DNA of 36,500 bases from an uncultured Selenomonadaceae bacterium (GTDB taxonomy: Bacteria > Bacillota > Negativicutes > Selenomonadales > Selenomonadaceae), in assembly GCA_905236725.1 (NCBI GenBank), contig CAJOCT010000008.1:3782-40281 (forward strand), written 5' to 3'. Shown piece by piece: positions 1 through 6,880 of the stretch. How positions within the stretch are numbered: the first letter of the stretch is position 1; each line of letters starts with the position of its first letter. Under the pieces are notes generated by a model. The model was not told the origin of the DNA. It searched no databases and was given only the letters and a program-made list of their open reading frames with translations. The position numbers were made by a program, and so were the translations under genes.

Positions 1-97
1 TGCAACGCCTGTATTCTACTGTAATGATTTTAGCGTGTCAAGCGCAATTCATCCCGCCACTTGTAGAAGTGGGGGATTTCTTGCTAATCAAGGTTAA
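1..97 (+). mobile_element. Possible right end of an IS200/IS605 (TnpB-type) element
   Basis: A hairpin with arms CCACTT and AAGTGG (about 57-72), extended by CCC/GGG pairs, is preceded by GCAATTCATC and followed by TTTCTTGCTAATCAA. This layout, a GC-rich hairpin followed closely by TTCTTGCT, is what I associate with the right end (and omega-RNA 3' end) of TnpB-carrying IS200/IS605 elements. A reading frame open from position 2 to a TAA at 95-97 could be a TnpB tail, but I do not recognise its residues. No T-run follows on either strand, so it is a poor intrinsic terminator for the oxidoreductase gene at 115. The rest of any element would lie left of the window. This is family recall, not proof. 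Confidence 0.35.
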
Positions 98-114
98 AAA
101 ATTTATTTTCAAGT

Positions 115-1350
115 TCAAGCGGAGGCTTTTTTTGATTTTAAATATTCGTCGATGGCTTGAGCGACTTGCTTGGAATAAAACACGGCGAGGACAACATTTT
201 TCGAGCCGGCAACAACATCACCCGCCGCAAAAACTCCTTCGCGAGTAGTTCGCCCCGCCTCGTCGATAACAATCAAACCGCGTTCACTGACTTTTAAATC
301 ATGCGTCGTGTTGACGATTTTATCTTTCGGTCCCTGACTTATCGCGATAATCGTGCTGTCGGCAGGCATCAAAACGGGTTCTTCTTCGCGGATTAAATTT
401 CCCTCTTCGTCGAAAATTCTCGGGACAAAAATCGGACCTTCTTCAGTAAATTCTTTAATCGCCATTCCCTGCTGAATGTCGATCCCGTCAACTGCGGCGT
501 AATCAATTTCGCGCTGACTTGCCGCAATTCTCTGTCGTCTTGCGTAAAGAGTAACATTTCTTGAGCCTTGTCGGACAACGGTTCTTGCAACGTCGATTGC
601 GGAATTTCCCGCGCCGATAATCGCAACCGTGTCGCCCAAGTCGTACGCTTCGGGATTTCTCAAATAATCGACCGCGAAATGAACATTACCCAAACTTTCG
701 CCCTTGCAATGCGTTCTGTTAGGTCTCCAAACGCCCGTGCCGATGAAAACTGCGTCATAACCGTCATCAAACAAATCGTCGAGGTGAAGAGCTCCGCCGA
801 TAGCCGTGTTGGGGCGGAAGTGAATTCCCATTTCGCGAAGTTTGCTGGCGTACCTGTCGAGAATTTTGCGCGGAAGTCTGAAGGCGGGAATACCGTAACG
901 CATCATTCCACCGATTTTGTCCAAGCGTTCAAAAATTGTAATTCTGTGACCGAGTGCGGCAAGTTTAACCGCAATCGTAATTCCTGCGGGGCCTGCGCCG
1001 ATTATCGCCACGCGTTGACCTGTATCCGGCAATTTTTCCAGATGAATTTTGTCAAAGTAAGAATCCGAAATGTAATGCTCAATATTCGGAATTTGAATCG
1101 CCGCACCGTCTTTTCTCTTGCCTTGAATGCAATTTCCTTCGCATTGATTTTCATGATCGCAAACTAACGAACAAACTATTGACAGCGGATTATTTTCAAA
1201 AAGCATTTTGCCCGCCTCATCGGTTTTTCCCGCCAAAAAAAGCCGAATCATTTCGGGAACATTTGTTTTTATCGGACAACCTTTTAACTGACAAAGCGGT
1301 TTTTTGCACTGAAGACAACGCCGCGCCTCGTTGATAACGTGAACTGCCAT
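115..1350 (-). CDS. NAD(P)-dependent oxidoreductase, glutamate synthase small-subunit (GltD/NfnB-like) family
   Basis: A 411-residue flavoprotein of the GltD type. The N-terminus carries a Cys-rich Fe-S region (CLQCKKPLCQLKGCP near residues 13-27, more Cys near 60-75), then an FAD-binding Rossmann motif (IIGAGPAGI near 115), an NAD(P)-binding motif (IIGAGNSAIDVA near 245) and a C-terminal FAD motif (GVFAAGDVV near 373). GltD passes electrons from NADPH to the glutamate synthase large subunit; NfnB and sulfide-dehydrogenase subunits share the fold. No GltB or NfnA partner is next to it, so the acceptor is unknown. The ATG has an AAGGAGGG site. It is somewhat shorter than GltD, about 450-480 residues. 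Family assignment is firm; the exact reaction is not. Confidence 0.88.
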   Translation of the reverse strand: MAVHVINEARRCLQCKKPLCQLKGCPIKTNVPEMIRLFLAGKTDEAGKMLFENNPLSIVCSLVCDHENQCEGNCIQGKRKDGAAIQIPNIEHYISDSYFDKIHLEKLPDTGQRVAIIGAGPAGITIAVKLAALGHRITIFERLDKIGGMMRYGIPAFRLPRKILDRYASKLREMGIHFRPNTAIGGALHLDDLFDDGYDAVFIGTGVWRPNRTHCKGESLGNVHFAVDYLRNPEAYDLGDTVAIIGAGNSAIDVARTVVRQGSRNVTLYARRQRIAASQREIDYAAVDGIDIQQGMAIKEFTEEGPIFVPRIFDEEGNLIREEEPVLMPADSTIIAISQGPKDKIVNTTHDLKVSERGLIVIDEAGRTTREGVFAAGDVVAGSKNVVLAVFYSKQVAQAIDEYLKSKKASA

Positions 1351-1397
1351 GAATTTTTACCCTCCTTCTTAAGTCAAAAAACAATCACTTGAGGGAA

Positions 1398-1426
1398 AGT
1401 TTATCATAACAATTTTTTCGTGACAA
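1398..1426 (-). promoter_or_regulatory. Candidate promoter of the GltD-like gene
   Basis: On the minus strand a TTGTCA -35 (1421-1426) and a TAAACT -10 (1398-1403) are 17 bases apart, about 48 bases before the start codon. The -35 box touches the end of the palindromic element that begins at 1428. The -10 is only a fair match. Confidence 0.45.
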
Positions 1427-1427
1427 G

Positions 1428-1659
1428 TTTAAGAACATGTGTTCATGGAGAAAATATTTTTCAATAACCGGCTTTTAAAATAAAAAATTTTTTTTCATTG
1501 AAATGATACTTTTCTTTTGACCGCAAAAGAAAAGTATCCAAAAGAAAACTCGCCCGCTTCGTTCGCATCACGCTCACTAGGCGGGCAGAGGCGCACGTCC
1601 TGTGCGCCGGGTTGTGATTAAAAATTTTTATAATTGCAACTGTGGACACATCTCCTAAA
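1428..1659. repeat. Palindrome-ended intergenic element, copy 1 (MITE-like)
   Basis: About 232 bp bounded by imperfect inverted ends: TTTAAGAACATGTGTTCA at the left, and TTTAGGAGATGTGTCCA read inward from the right. It matches a second copy in the opposite orientation at 6652-6880: 19 of 20 bases at the left end, an identical 22-base block (1467-1488 against 6824-6845) and 13 of 14 bases at the other end. Inside is a perfect 15-bp hairpin (arms 1505-1519 and 1524-1538) and a GC-rich hairpin GGCGCAC/GTGCGCC (1590-1608). No transposase is encoded. The right end overlaps the ktrA stop codon (1655-1657). This element fills the whole 304-base gap apart from the promoter at 1398-1426. Confidence 0.7.
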
Positions 1660-2317
1660 ATATTCCCAGTGCGCGTTCAAAATTTATCAACGAATCCGAA
1701 GTACCCGCAAGAAAAATTTTTTCGTCAGCTTTAAAGACGTGATTCGGTGAAGGCGTTACCAAAATTTTTTCGTCGCTTTTTATGGCAATCACGTTTAATT
1801 TATATTCGCCGCGAAAATTTGCCTCGATTAAATTTTTCCCGATAAATTTTTGAGGAATTTCTAAACTTAAGATGCCGATATCTTCGTCTATTTCTTTGAG
1901 ATCCGAAGAATTTTTTGAAATCAATCTTCGCGCCAGTCTTCGCGCCGTGTCGCGTTCGGAAAAAATTACTTCCGTCGCGCCCAAACGTTTCGCCATTTCC
2001 GCGTGTCGCTCGTCAATTGCCTTAACGATTATTTTTTCTATGTTGAACTCTTTGCAAAGCATCGTTGCCATCAAACTTGCTTCCAAACTTTTCGACGCGA
2101 TCACCACCACATCAATATCGGAAATGCCGACATCTCTCAACGCGTGTGCGTCCCTTATGTCGAAACTGACAACTTTTGTCAAATCTTGAGCCATTTCCGC
2201 AACAATGTTTTCGTCTTTGTCCACGCCCAAAACTTCATAGCCTAAATTTTCCAGCGTCAACGCCACATTTTTCCCGAATCTTCCGAGACCCAAGACCGCA
2301 AAATTTTTCTTTTCCAT
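1655..2317 (-). CDS. ktrA: KtrA/TrkA-type potassium uptake regulatory subunit (RCK protein)
   Basis: A 220-residue cytoplasmic gating subunit of a K+ uptake system. It has one RCK_N Rossmann domain (VLGLGRFGKNVALTL near residues 7-21, acidic VDKDE at the end of strand 2) and one RCK_C domain from about residue 135. A single RCK unit of ~220 residues fits KtrA rather than the doubled TrkA of E. coli. The start is the ATG at 2317, since a conserved RCK domain begins right after it and the open frame upstream lies inside ktrB. It follows the ktrB stop by 5 bases (TGAGGCGAATG), so translation is probably coupled. Its TAG stop lies inside the terminal repeat of the element at 1428-1659. Ligand, presumably NAD(H) or ATP, is known for the family only. 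Confidence 0.93.
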   Translation of the reverse strand: MEKKNFAVLGLGRFGKNVALTLENLGYEVLGVDKDENIVAEMAQDLTKVVSFDIRDAHALRDVGISDIDVVVIASKSLEASLMATMLCKEFNIEKIIVKAIDERHAEMAKRLGATEVIFSERDTARRLARRLISKNSSDLKEIDEDIGILSLEIPQKFIGKNLIEANFRGEYKLNVIAIKSDEKILVTPSPNHVFKADEKIFLAGTSDSLINFERALGIF

Positions 2318-2322
2318 TCGCC

Positions 2323-3663
2323 TCAACCTATCATTATTTTTTCTTCGGGGTATTTTATCCGCGTATTTTTTTGAGTTATCAGAGACAGCATGAACGTCAT
2401 TATTCCGACCCTGCCGACCAACATTGTCAACGCCAAAATCAGTTTTCCCCAAATGTTCCACTCCGAAGTTATTCCGATTCCCATTCCTACCGTTGCAAAG
2501 CCCGAAACTGTTTCAAAAATTACTTCTTCCAAGTCGTGAACTTCCCCGTCAATCACCGATAAAATTATTCCTGCAGTAACGACCCAAATTGTTCCCATTG
2601 TAAAAATTGCGAAGGCTTGGTCACGCAGATTTTTTGAAATTTTTCTACCGAAAATTATCATTTCTTCTCTGCCTCGAAAAACCGTCCACATCGACATCAA
2701 GATAACAAAAAAAGTTGTGGATTTTATTCCGCCGCCTGTTGAAAGAGGACTTGCGCCGATAAACATTAAAATTATCATTACCAGTTGTGAAATTTGTTTC
2801 GCCTGCGATAAATCAAATGTATTGAATCCTGCCGTCCTGCAAGAAATTGAAGTGAAACACGATTGAAAAATTTGATCGAAAACCGGTAATTTTCCGAGCG
2901 TATCTTCATTAAAAAATTCTACGGAAAAAATTAAAATCGTTCCGATTAAAATCAACAGAATATTTGAAACGACAACAATTTTCGTGTGCAGAGAAAATTT
3001 TTTCCACTTTCTTCTGTGAACAAAATCATTCATCACGGTGAAACCGATTCCGCCCAAAATAATTAAAAGCGCAATGCAAGTCATCAAAAAATAATCGTCA
3101 GTTCGTTTGCAAAGGCTGTCATAATTTCCGAACAGATCAAAACCGGCGTTGCAAAATGCAGAAATTGAATGAAAAATTCCGTAACCGATTGCCTCAAAAC
3201 CGAATTCGGGGAAAAAATGTATCGTCAACAAAATTGCGAAAAAAATTTCAATCGCGAAAGTATATTGAACAATTTTTTTTATCAAATTGAAAATTCCGAC
3301 TTGCGAGCTTTGATTTAAAGATTCTTGCAAAGTTAAATTTTGTTTGAGTTGAAATTTATGACCCATTGAGTGAACGACAAGCGTCGCCAAAGTCATGATG
3401 CCCAAGCCGCCGACTTGAATCAAAAAAATCATTACGACTTTACCGAAAAAAGTCAAATCGTTTTTGCAATCGACGACCGTCAAGCCCGTCACGCACGAAG
3501 CCGAAGTTGAAACAAACAACGCATCAATCGCCGACAAGCCCGAGTTGTTCGTCGTACTTATCGGCAACATCAGCAAAAACATTCCCAGAAAAATCATGAA
3601 TAAAAAACTTGCGATGATGACTTGCGTGGGCTTTAACAGAAAAATTTTTTGAAACTTATCCAA
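2323..3663 (-). CDS. ktrB: KtrB/TrkH-type potassium channel subunit
   Basis: A 446-residue polytopic membrane protein of the TrkH/TrkG/KtrB superfamily, the ion-conducting partner of KtrA. It shows repeated membrane-pore-membrane segments with family signatures such as STSASCVTGLTVVD (near 50-63), SISAFCNAGFDLFG (~165-178), CRTAGFNT (~270) and VSGFATVGMGIG (~385), each with a selectivity-filter glycine. The length fits KtrB. The start is a TTG with GAGGAG 6 bases upstream; no better ATG is near, and the symporter stop codon lies in the same Shine-Dalgarno region, 10 bases from the TTG. In other bacteria KtrAB uptake is Na+-dependent, which suits its Na+-symporter neighbour. Confidence 0.94.
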   Translation of the reverse strand: MDKFQKIFLLKPTQVIIASFLFMIFLGMFLLMLPISTTNNSGLSAIDALFVSTSASCVTGLTVVDCKNDLTFFGKVVMIFLIQVGGLGIMTLATLVVHSMGHKFQLKQNLTLQESLNQSSQVGIFNLIKKIVQYTFAIEIFFAILLTIHFFPEFGFEAIGYGIFHSISAFCNAGFDLFGNYDSLCKRTDDYFLMTCIALLIILGGIGFTVMNDFVHRRKWKKFSLHTKIVVVSNILLILIGTILIFSVEFFNEDTLGKLPVFDQIFQSCFTSISCRTAGFNTFDLSQAKQISQLVMIILMFIGASPLSTGGGIKSTTFFVILMSMWTVFRGREEMIIFGRKISKNLRDQAFAIFTMGTIWVVTAGIILSVIDGEVHDLEEVIFETVSGFATVGMGIGITSEWNIWGKLILALTMLVGRVGIMTFMLSLITQKNTRIKYPEEKIMIG

Positions 3664-3673
3664 GAGTTACTCC

Positions 3674-5212
3674 TCAATCATTTTTTCCAAGTGCAACACT
3701 TATCGGCACTTTAGTTTCTTTATCGTAACATTTGAAAGCATTGTCCACAAGATTTTTATCGGGCTTTGAAGTTATCGCGCTGACAATCGGCACAATTACC
3801 AATCCCGCCAACATTGCAATCGCGCCCGAGTTAATCGGTGACTGCATTATCGCGGGGAATGCGGGACGAATTAACATATTCGCCGTCATTAAAACCGTCG
3901 CGAAAATAAAGCATGCCCAACAAGATGCCGTCGTAACTTTTTTTGAGTAGAGCGAATACATGAACGGTGCCAAAAATGCTCCCGCCATCGCGCCCCAAGA
4001 AATTCCCATCAGCTGCGCGATAAAGTTTACCGAACTTGTGTATTGAATCAACGCCAAGACTGCGGAAATTGCGATAAAAATAACGATTAAAATTCTCATC
4101 AACAAAACTTGTTTCGATTCGCTCATATCTTTCGCAAAATTGTCTTTTATTAAGTCTATCGCCAAAGTCGAACTGGACGCGATAACCAAACTTGATAAAG
4201 TTGACATCGACGCGGACAAAACCAAAATCACGACGAGCGCGATCATTCCTTCACTCAAGCCCGAGAGCATTGTCGGAATTATCGAGTCGAAACCGTTCGC
4301 CTTTATGTCAATTTGCTCCGAAAATAATCTGCCGAAGCCTCCGAGAAAATAACATCCTCCCGCAACGACGATTGCGAATAAAGTTGAAATGACTGTGCCT
4401 TTTTGAATTGCCTGTTCATTTTTTATCGCGTAAAATTTTTGAACCATTTGCGGAAGTCCCCACGTTCCCAGCGAAGTCAAAATTACGACGAATAATAAAT
4501 TCAGCGGATCGGGGCCGAAAAATGATGCGAAAATTCCCGGTGTTGTTGCAACTTTATCGTCAGAAATTCTTGCAAGTCCGTCCAGTGCCGCCATAAATCC
4601 GCCCTTCGATTCGAGTACGGCATAAATTACCGCACTTATTCCGACGAGCATAACAGTTCCTTGAATGAAATCGTTTATCGCCGTCGCCATATATCCGCCC
4701 GCAATGACGTAAATCGCCGTCAAAATTGCCATCAGCGCGATACAAACAGAATAATCTATTGAAAAAGCCATTCCGAAAAGTCTTGAAAGTCCGTTATAAA
4801 GTGACGCGGTGTAAGGGATCATGAAAATAAAAATTATAATCGACGCGCCGATTTTTAACGCATTCGAACCGAAACGTTTCCCGAAAAATTGCGGCATCGT
4901 CGCCGAGTCGAGATGTTGGCTCATAATTCTTGTACGCCTACCGAGAATAAACCACGCCATCAAAGAACCGATAAGAGCGTTACCGATTCCCGCCCAAGTC
5001 GCCGCAATTCCGTAACGCCAGCCGAATTGTCCCGCGTAACCGACAAAGACAACCGCCGAAAAATAACTTGTGCCGTAAGCGAAGGCAGTCAACCAAGGTC
5101 CGACACTTCGCCCGCCCAAAACAAAACCGTCAACATCAGTCGCGTGTTTTCTGCAATATAAGCCGATTCCAATCAGCACGGCAAAATATAGAATCAGCAA
5201 CGCAATTTTCAT
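3674..5212 (-). CDS. Sodium:solute symporter (SSS family)
   Basis: A 512-residue integral membrane protein with about 13 hydrophobic segments, of the sodium:solute symporter family that includes PutP and PanF. Family marks include DVDGFVLGGRSVGPWLTAFA near residues 26-45, an IAGGYMA segment near 170 and ASSSTLAIDLIKD near 345. It imports a small organic solute with Na+, but residues that would separate proline, pantothenate or other substrates cannot be read by eye. Start ATG has GAGGAGG. It is the first gene of a run with ktrB (10-base gap) and ktrA. A consensus-like promoter lies 50 bases upstream. Confidence 0.9.
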   Translation of the reverse strand: MKIALLILYFAVLIGIGLYCRKHATDVDGFVLGGRSVGPWLTAFAYGTSYFSAVVFVGYAGQFGWRYGIAATWAGIGNALIGSLMAWFILGRRTRIMSQHLDSATMPQFFGKRFGSNALKIGASIIIFIFMIPYTASLYNGLSRLFGMAFSIDYSVCIALMAILTAIYVIAGGYMATAINDFIQGTVMLVGISAVIYAVLESKGGFMAALDGLARISDDKVATTPGIFASFFGPDPLNLLFVVILTSLGTWGLPQMVQKFYAIKNEQAIQKGTVISTLFAIVVAGGCYFLGGFGRLFSEQIDIKANGFDSIIPTMLSGLSEGMIALVVILVLSASMSTLSSLVIASSSTLAIDLIKDNFAKDMSESKQVLLMRILIVIFIAISAVLALIQYTSSVNFIAQLMGISWGAMAGAFLAPFMYSLYSKKVTTASCWACFIFATVLMTANMLIRPAFPAIMQSPINSGAIAMLAGLVIVPIVSAITSKPDKNLVDNAFKCYDKETKVPISVALGKND

Positions 5213-5263
5213 TTAAAAAATTCCTCCTCGAAGTTTATAACATAAAGTAATACTGCGCGGGGA

Positions 5264-5292
5264 ATTTTAGCACTTATTGCAGAGGAAAGCAA
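5264..5292 (-). promoter_or_regulatory. Promoter of the symporter-ktrB-ktrA operon
   Basis: Minus-strand TTGCTT (5287-5292), 17-base spacer, TAAAAT (5264-5269), giving a leader of about 45 bases before the GAGGAGG site and ATG. Confidence 0.6.
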
Positions 5293-5298
5293 AAATTT

Positions 5299-6489
5299 TC
5301 ACTCAAACAGAATTTTTCCGGCGTTTATTTGTTCGGTCAAAAGTTCTTTCGCCTTCGCAAGTTGCAAATCGTCGCTTGAATCTGTGTCAGGGTCGCGAGA
5401 AATCATCAGCGGTTTTTCGAGTTTAACTTCAACGTCCGGTTTAATTCCGGTGCCGTCGATACTTCTGCCGTTGGGCGTGTAATATTTTGCAATCGTGAGT
5501 TTCAGCCCGTCATCTTGAAACATCGGAATAACAGTCTGCACGGAGCCTTTGCCGTAAGAAGTTTCGCCGACGATTAACGCCGCCTTCGTGTCTTGAAGTG
5601 CGCCGCTCAAAAGTTCGGACGCGCTGGCACTGTTTCGGTCAAGCAAAACTATAATCGGATATTTTACCTGCTCAAGGTCGGAAGAAAAAATTTCTTTTTC
5701 GCCGTCGCGCTGAATGACGGAGACAATCGGACCTTTCGGAACAATCTCATTTGCAATTTCAATGCAACTTGTAATCACGCCGCCTGGATTTTGCCGCAAG
5801 TCCAAGATAAATCCGCGCATATTTTCGCTCTCAAGTTTTTTCATTGCGTCTTTAAATTCCGCGCCGGTGTTTTCGCTGAAATTAGAGATTCTGATATAAC
5901 CTAGCAAGTTGTCGAGCATTTTGCTTGAAACGGTCTGAACTTTAATAACTTCGCGGGTGATTGTGTAAGTTTTGTCCTCTTCGCCTTCGCGGTGAATCAA
6001 AAGTTCAACGTCGCTACCGACTTCGCCGCGAATTTTCAGAGCAATTTCGCTTGGATCAATTTCGCTTACGGGTTGAGAATTTACCGCAAGAATGTGATCG
6101 CCCGCCATCAAGCCGACTTTTTCGCCGGGACTGCCGGGAATAACGCTCAAAATAAAGACCAAGCCTTCTTTAAAACCCATGTAAACACCTATTCCGCCGA
6201 AAGTTCCGCTGGTGTCCGCTTTAAGTTGACTGTAAATTTTCGGCTCAAGATAACTTGAATGAGGATCGCCAAGCGAGCGCACCATTCCGCCGATTGCGCC
6301 GTCAATCAAAATATTTTTGTCAACTTCGTTTACGTAATGCGAACTTATAAAATTCATCGCGCCGATAAATCGTCCCAAGTTCAAAAAACTTTTCGCATTG
6401 AGTCCCAAAATCAGACAAAGTCCGCCGAGCGTCAACATTGAACTGATAATCGCCGTGACAATCACGCCAAAAAAAATTTTTTTCTTCAT
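5299..6489 (-). CDS. ctpA: C-terminal processing peptidase (S41 family, CtpA-like)
   Basis: A 396-residue membrane-anchored serine protease. An uncleaved signal/anchor segment (FFGVIVTAIISSMLTLGGLC, residues 6-25) exports the rest. A PDZ domain follows (about 95-175, with GGIGVYM and PAGLM-like GEKVGLMAGDHIL), then the S41 catalytic domain with SASASE (287-292, the nucleophile serine region) and SYGKGS with the general-base lysine 314. Such proteases trim or degrade extracytoplasmic proteins. The frame is open back to a TTG at 6540, and the ATG at 6489 lacks a Shine-Dalgarno, whereas AAAGGCGGTG sits at 6528-6537; the start is therefore uncertain. I prefer 6489 because the membrane anchor begins there. 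Confidence 0.9.
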   Translation of the reverse strand: MKKKIFFGVIVTAIISSMLTLGGLCLILGLNAKSFLNLGRFIGAMNFISSHYVNEVDKNILIDGAIGGMVRSLGDPHSSYLEPKIYSQLKADTSGTFGGIGVYMGFKEGLVFILSVIPGSPGEKVGLMAGDHILAVNSQPVSEIDPSEIALKIRGEVGSDVELLIHREGEEDKTYTITREVIKVQTVSSKMLDNLLGYIRISNFSENTGAEFKDAMKKLESENMRGFILDLRQNPGGVITSCIEIANEIVPKGPIVSVIQRDGEKEIFSSDLEQVKYPIIVLLDRNSASASELLSGALQDTKAALIVGETSYGKGSVQTVIPMFQDDGLKLTIAKYYTPNGRSIDGTGIKPDVEVKLEKPLMISRDPDTDSSDDLQLAKAKELLTEQINAGKILFE

Positions 6490-6552
6490 CAAAATTTTGT
6501 CGCAAATTATTTTAATTATGCAACCTGCACCGCCTTTCAAATTTTTACGCGT

Positions 6553-6581
6553 ATTCTATTTAAACAAAACATTATTGTCAA
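6553..6581 (-). promoter_or_regulatory. Strong promoter of ctpA
   Basis: Minus-strand TTGACA (6576-6581), 17-base spacer, TAGAAT (6553-6558). The expected transcript start, near 6546, leaves a leader of roughly 57 bases before the ATG at 6489, which makes the TTG at 6540 an unlikely start. Confidence 0.8.
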
Positions 6582-6600
6582 ATAACTTTAAGGCAATAAA

Positions 6601-6635
6601 AAAAAATCCCCCGATAACATTCGCAGGGATTTTTT
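6601..6635 (-). terminator. Terminator downstream of the M18 aminopeptidase gene
   Basis: AAAAAATCCC (6601-6610) pairs with GGGATTTTTT (6626-6635) over 10 bp around a 15-base loop; on the minus strand it ends in a T-run. It separates apeB from the ctpA promoter. Confidence 0.75.
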
Positions 6636-6651
6636 ATGAAAAAATTTTTTC

Positions 6652-6880
6652 TTTAGAAGATGTGTTCATAAAATTAAATTACTGAAGCCGCGCGCACGGA
6701 CGTACGTAACGAAAGTAGCAGACAGTGAACAGTGATCAGTGGTTAGGGAAAAATCCCTGTCACCTGTCCACTACCCACTAGCCACTACATTGGCGGCTCA
6801 AAGAAAAGTAAGTTCTTAAAAACATTTTTTATTTTAAAAGCCGGTTGCTGAAAAAATTAACATGAACACACGTTCTTAAA
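6652..6880. repeat. Palindrome-ended intergenic element, copy 2 (MITE-like)
   Basis: A 229-bp element in opposite orientation to the one at 1428-1659. Its ends are TTTAGAAGATGTGTTCAT (from 6652) and, read inward from 6880, TTTAAGAACGTGTGTTCATG. The 22-base block at 6824-6845 is identical to copy 1. The middle differs: copy 1 has a perfect 15-bp hairpin, this copy has only the half ACTTTTCTTT (minus strand) and a seven-base-phased repeat hairpin (6722-6787). The right end contains the TAA stop codon of apeB (6876-6878). With the terminator and ctpA promoter it accounts for the 335-base gap 6541-6875. Confidence 0.7.
6722..6787. repeat. Seven-base-phased repeat hairpin
   Basis: Reads as degenerate heptamers: CAGTGAA, CAGTGAT, CAGTGGT, TAGGGAA, then the complementary type TGTCACC, TGTCCAC, TACCCAC, TAGCCAC. 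The two halves can fold around AGGGA-AAAA-TCCCT. Similar seven-base phasing occurs near 16097, 19759, 25279, 25862 and possibly 35830. Confidence 0.65.

Noticed and set aside
1505-1538. Perfect 15-bp hairpin as the terminator of ktrA
   Set aside because: No T-run follows directly on either strand; it is better described as part of the repeat element, though it may still protect or end the transcript.
1461-1649. Small 62-codon minus-strand reading frame
   Set aside because: It lies entirely inside the palindromic element and is made from its hairpin arms; no ribosome-binding site or family resemblance.
4889-5161. Open frames on the strand opposite the symporter gene
   Set aside because: Antisense shadows of a well-supported gene, without ribosome-binding sites; the same holds for long antisense frames elsewhere, such as 26041-26670 opposite groEL and 10939-11550 opposite the BMP gene.
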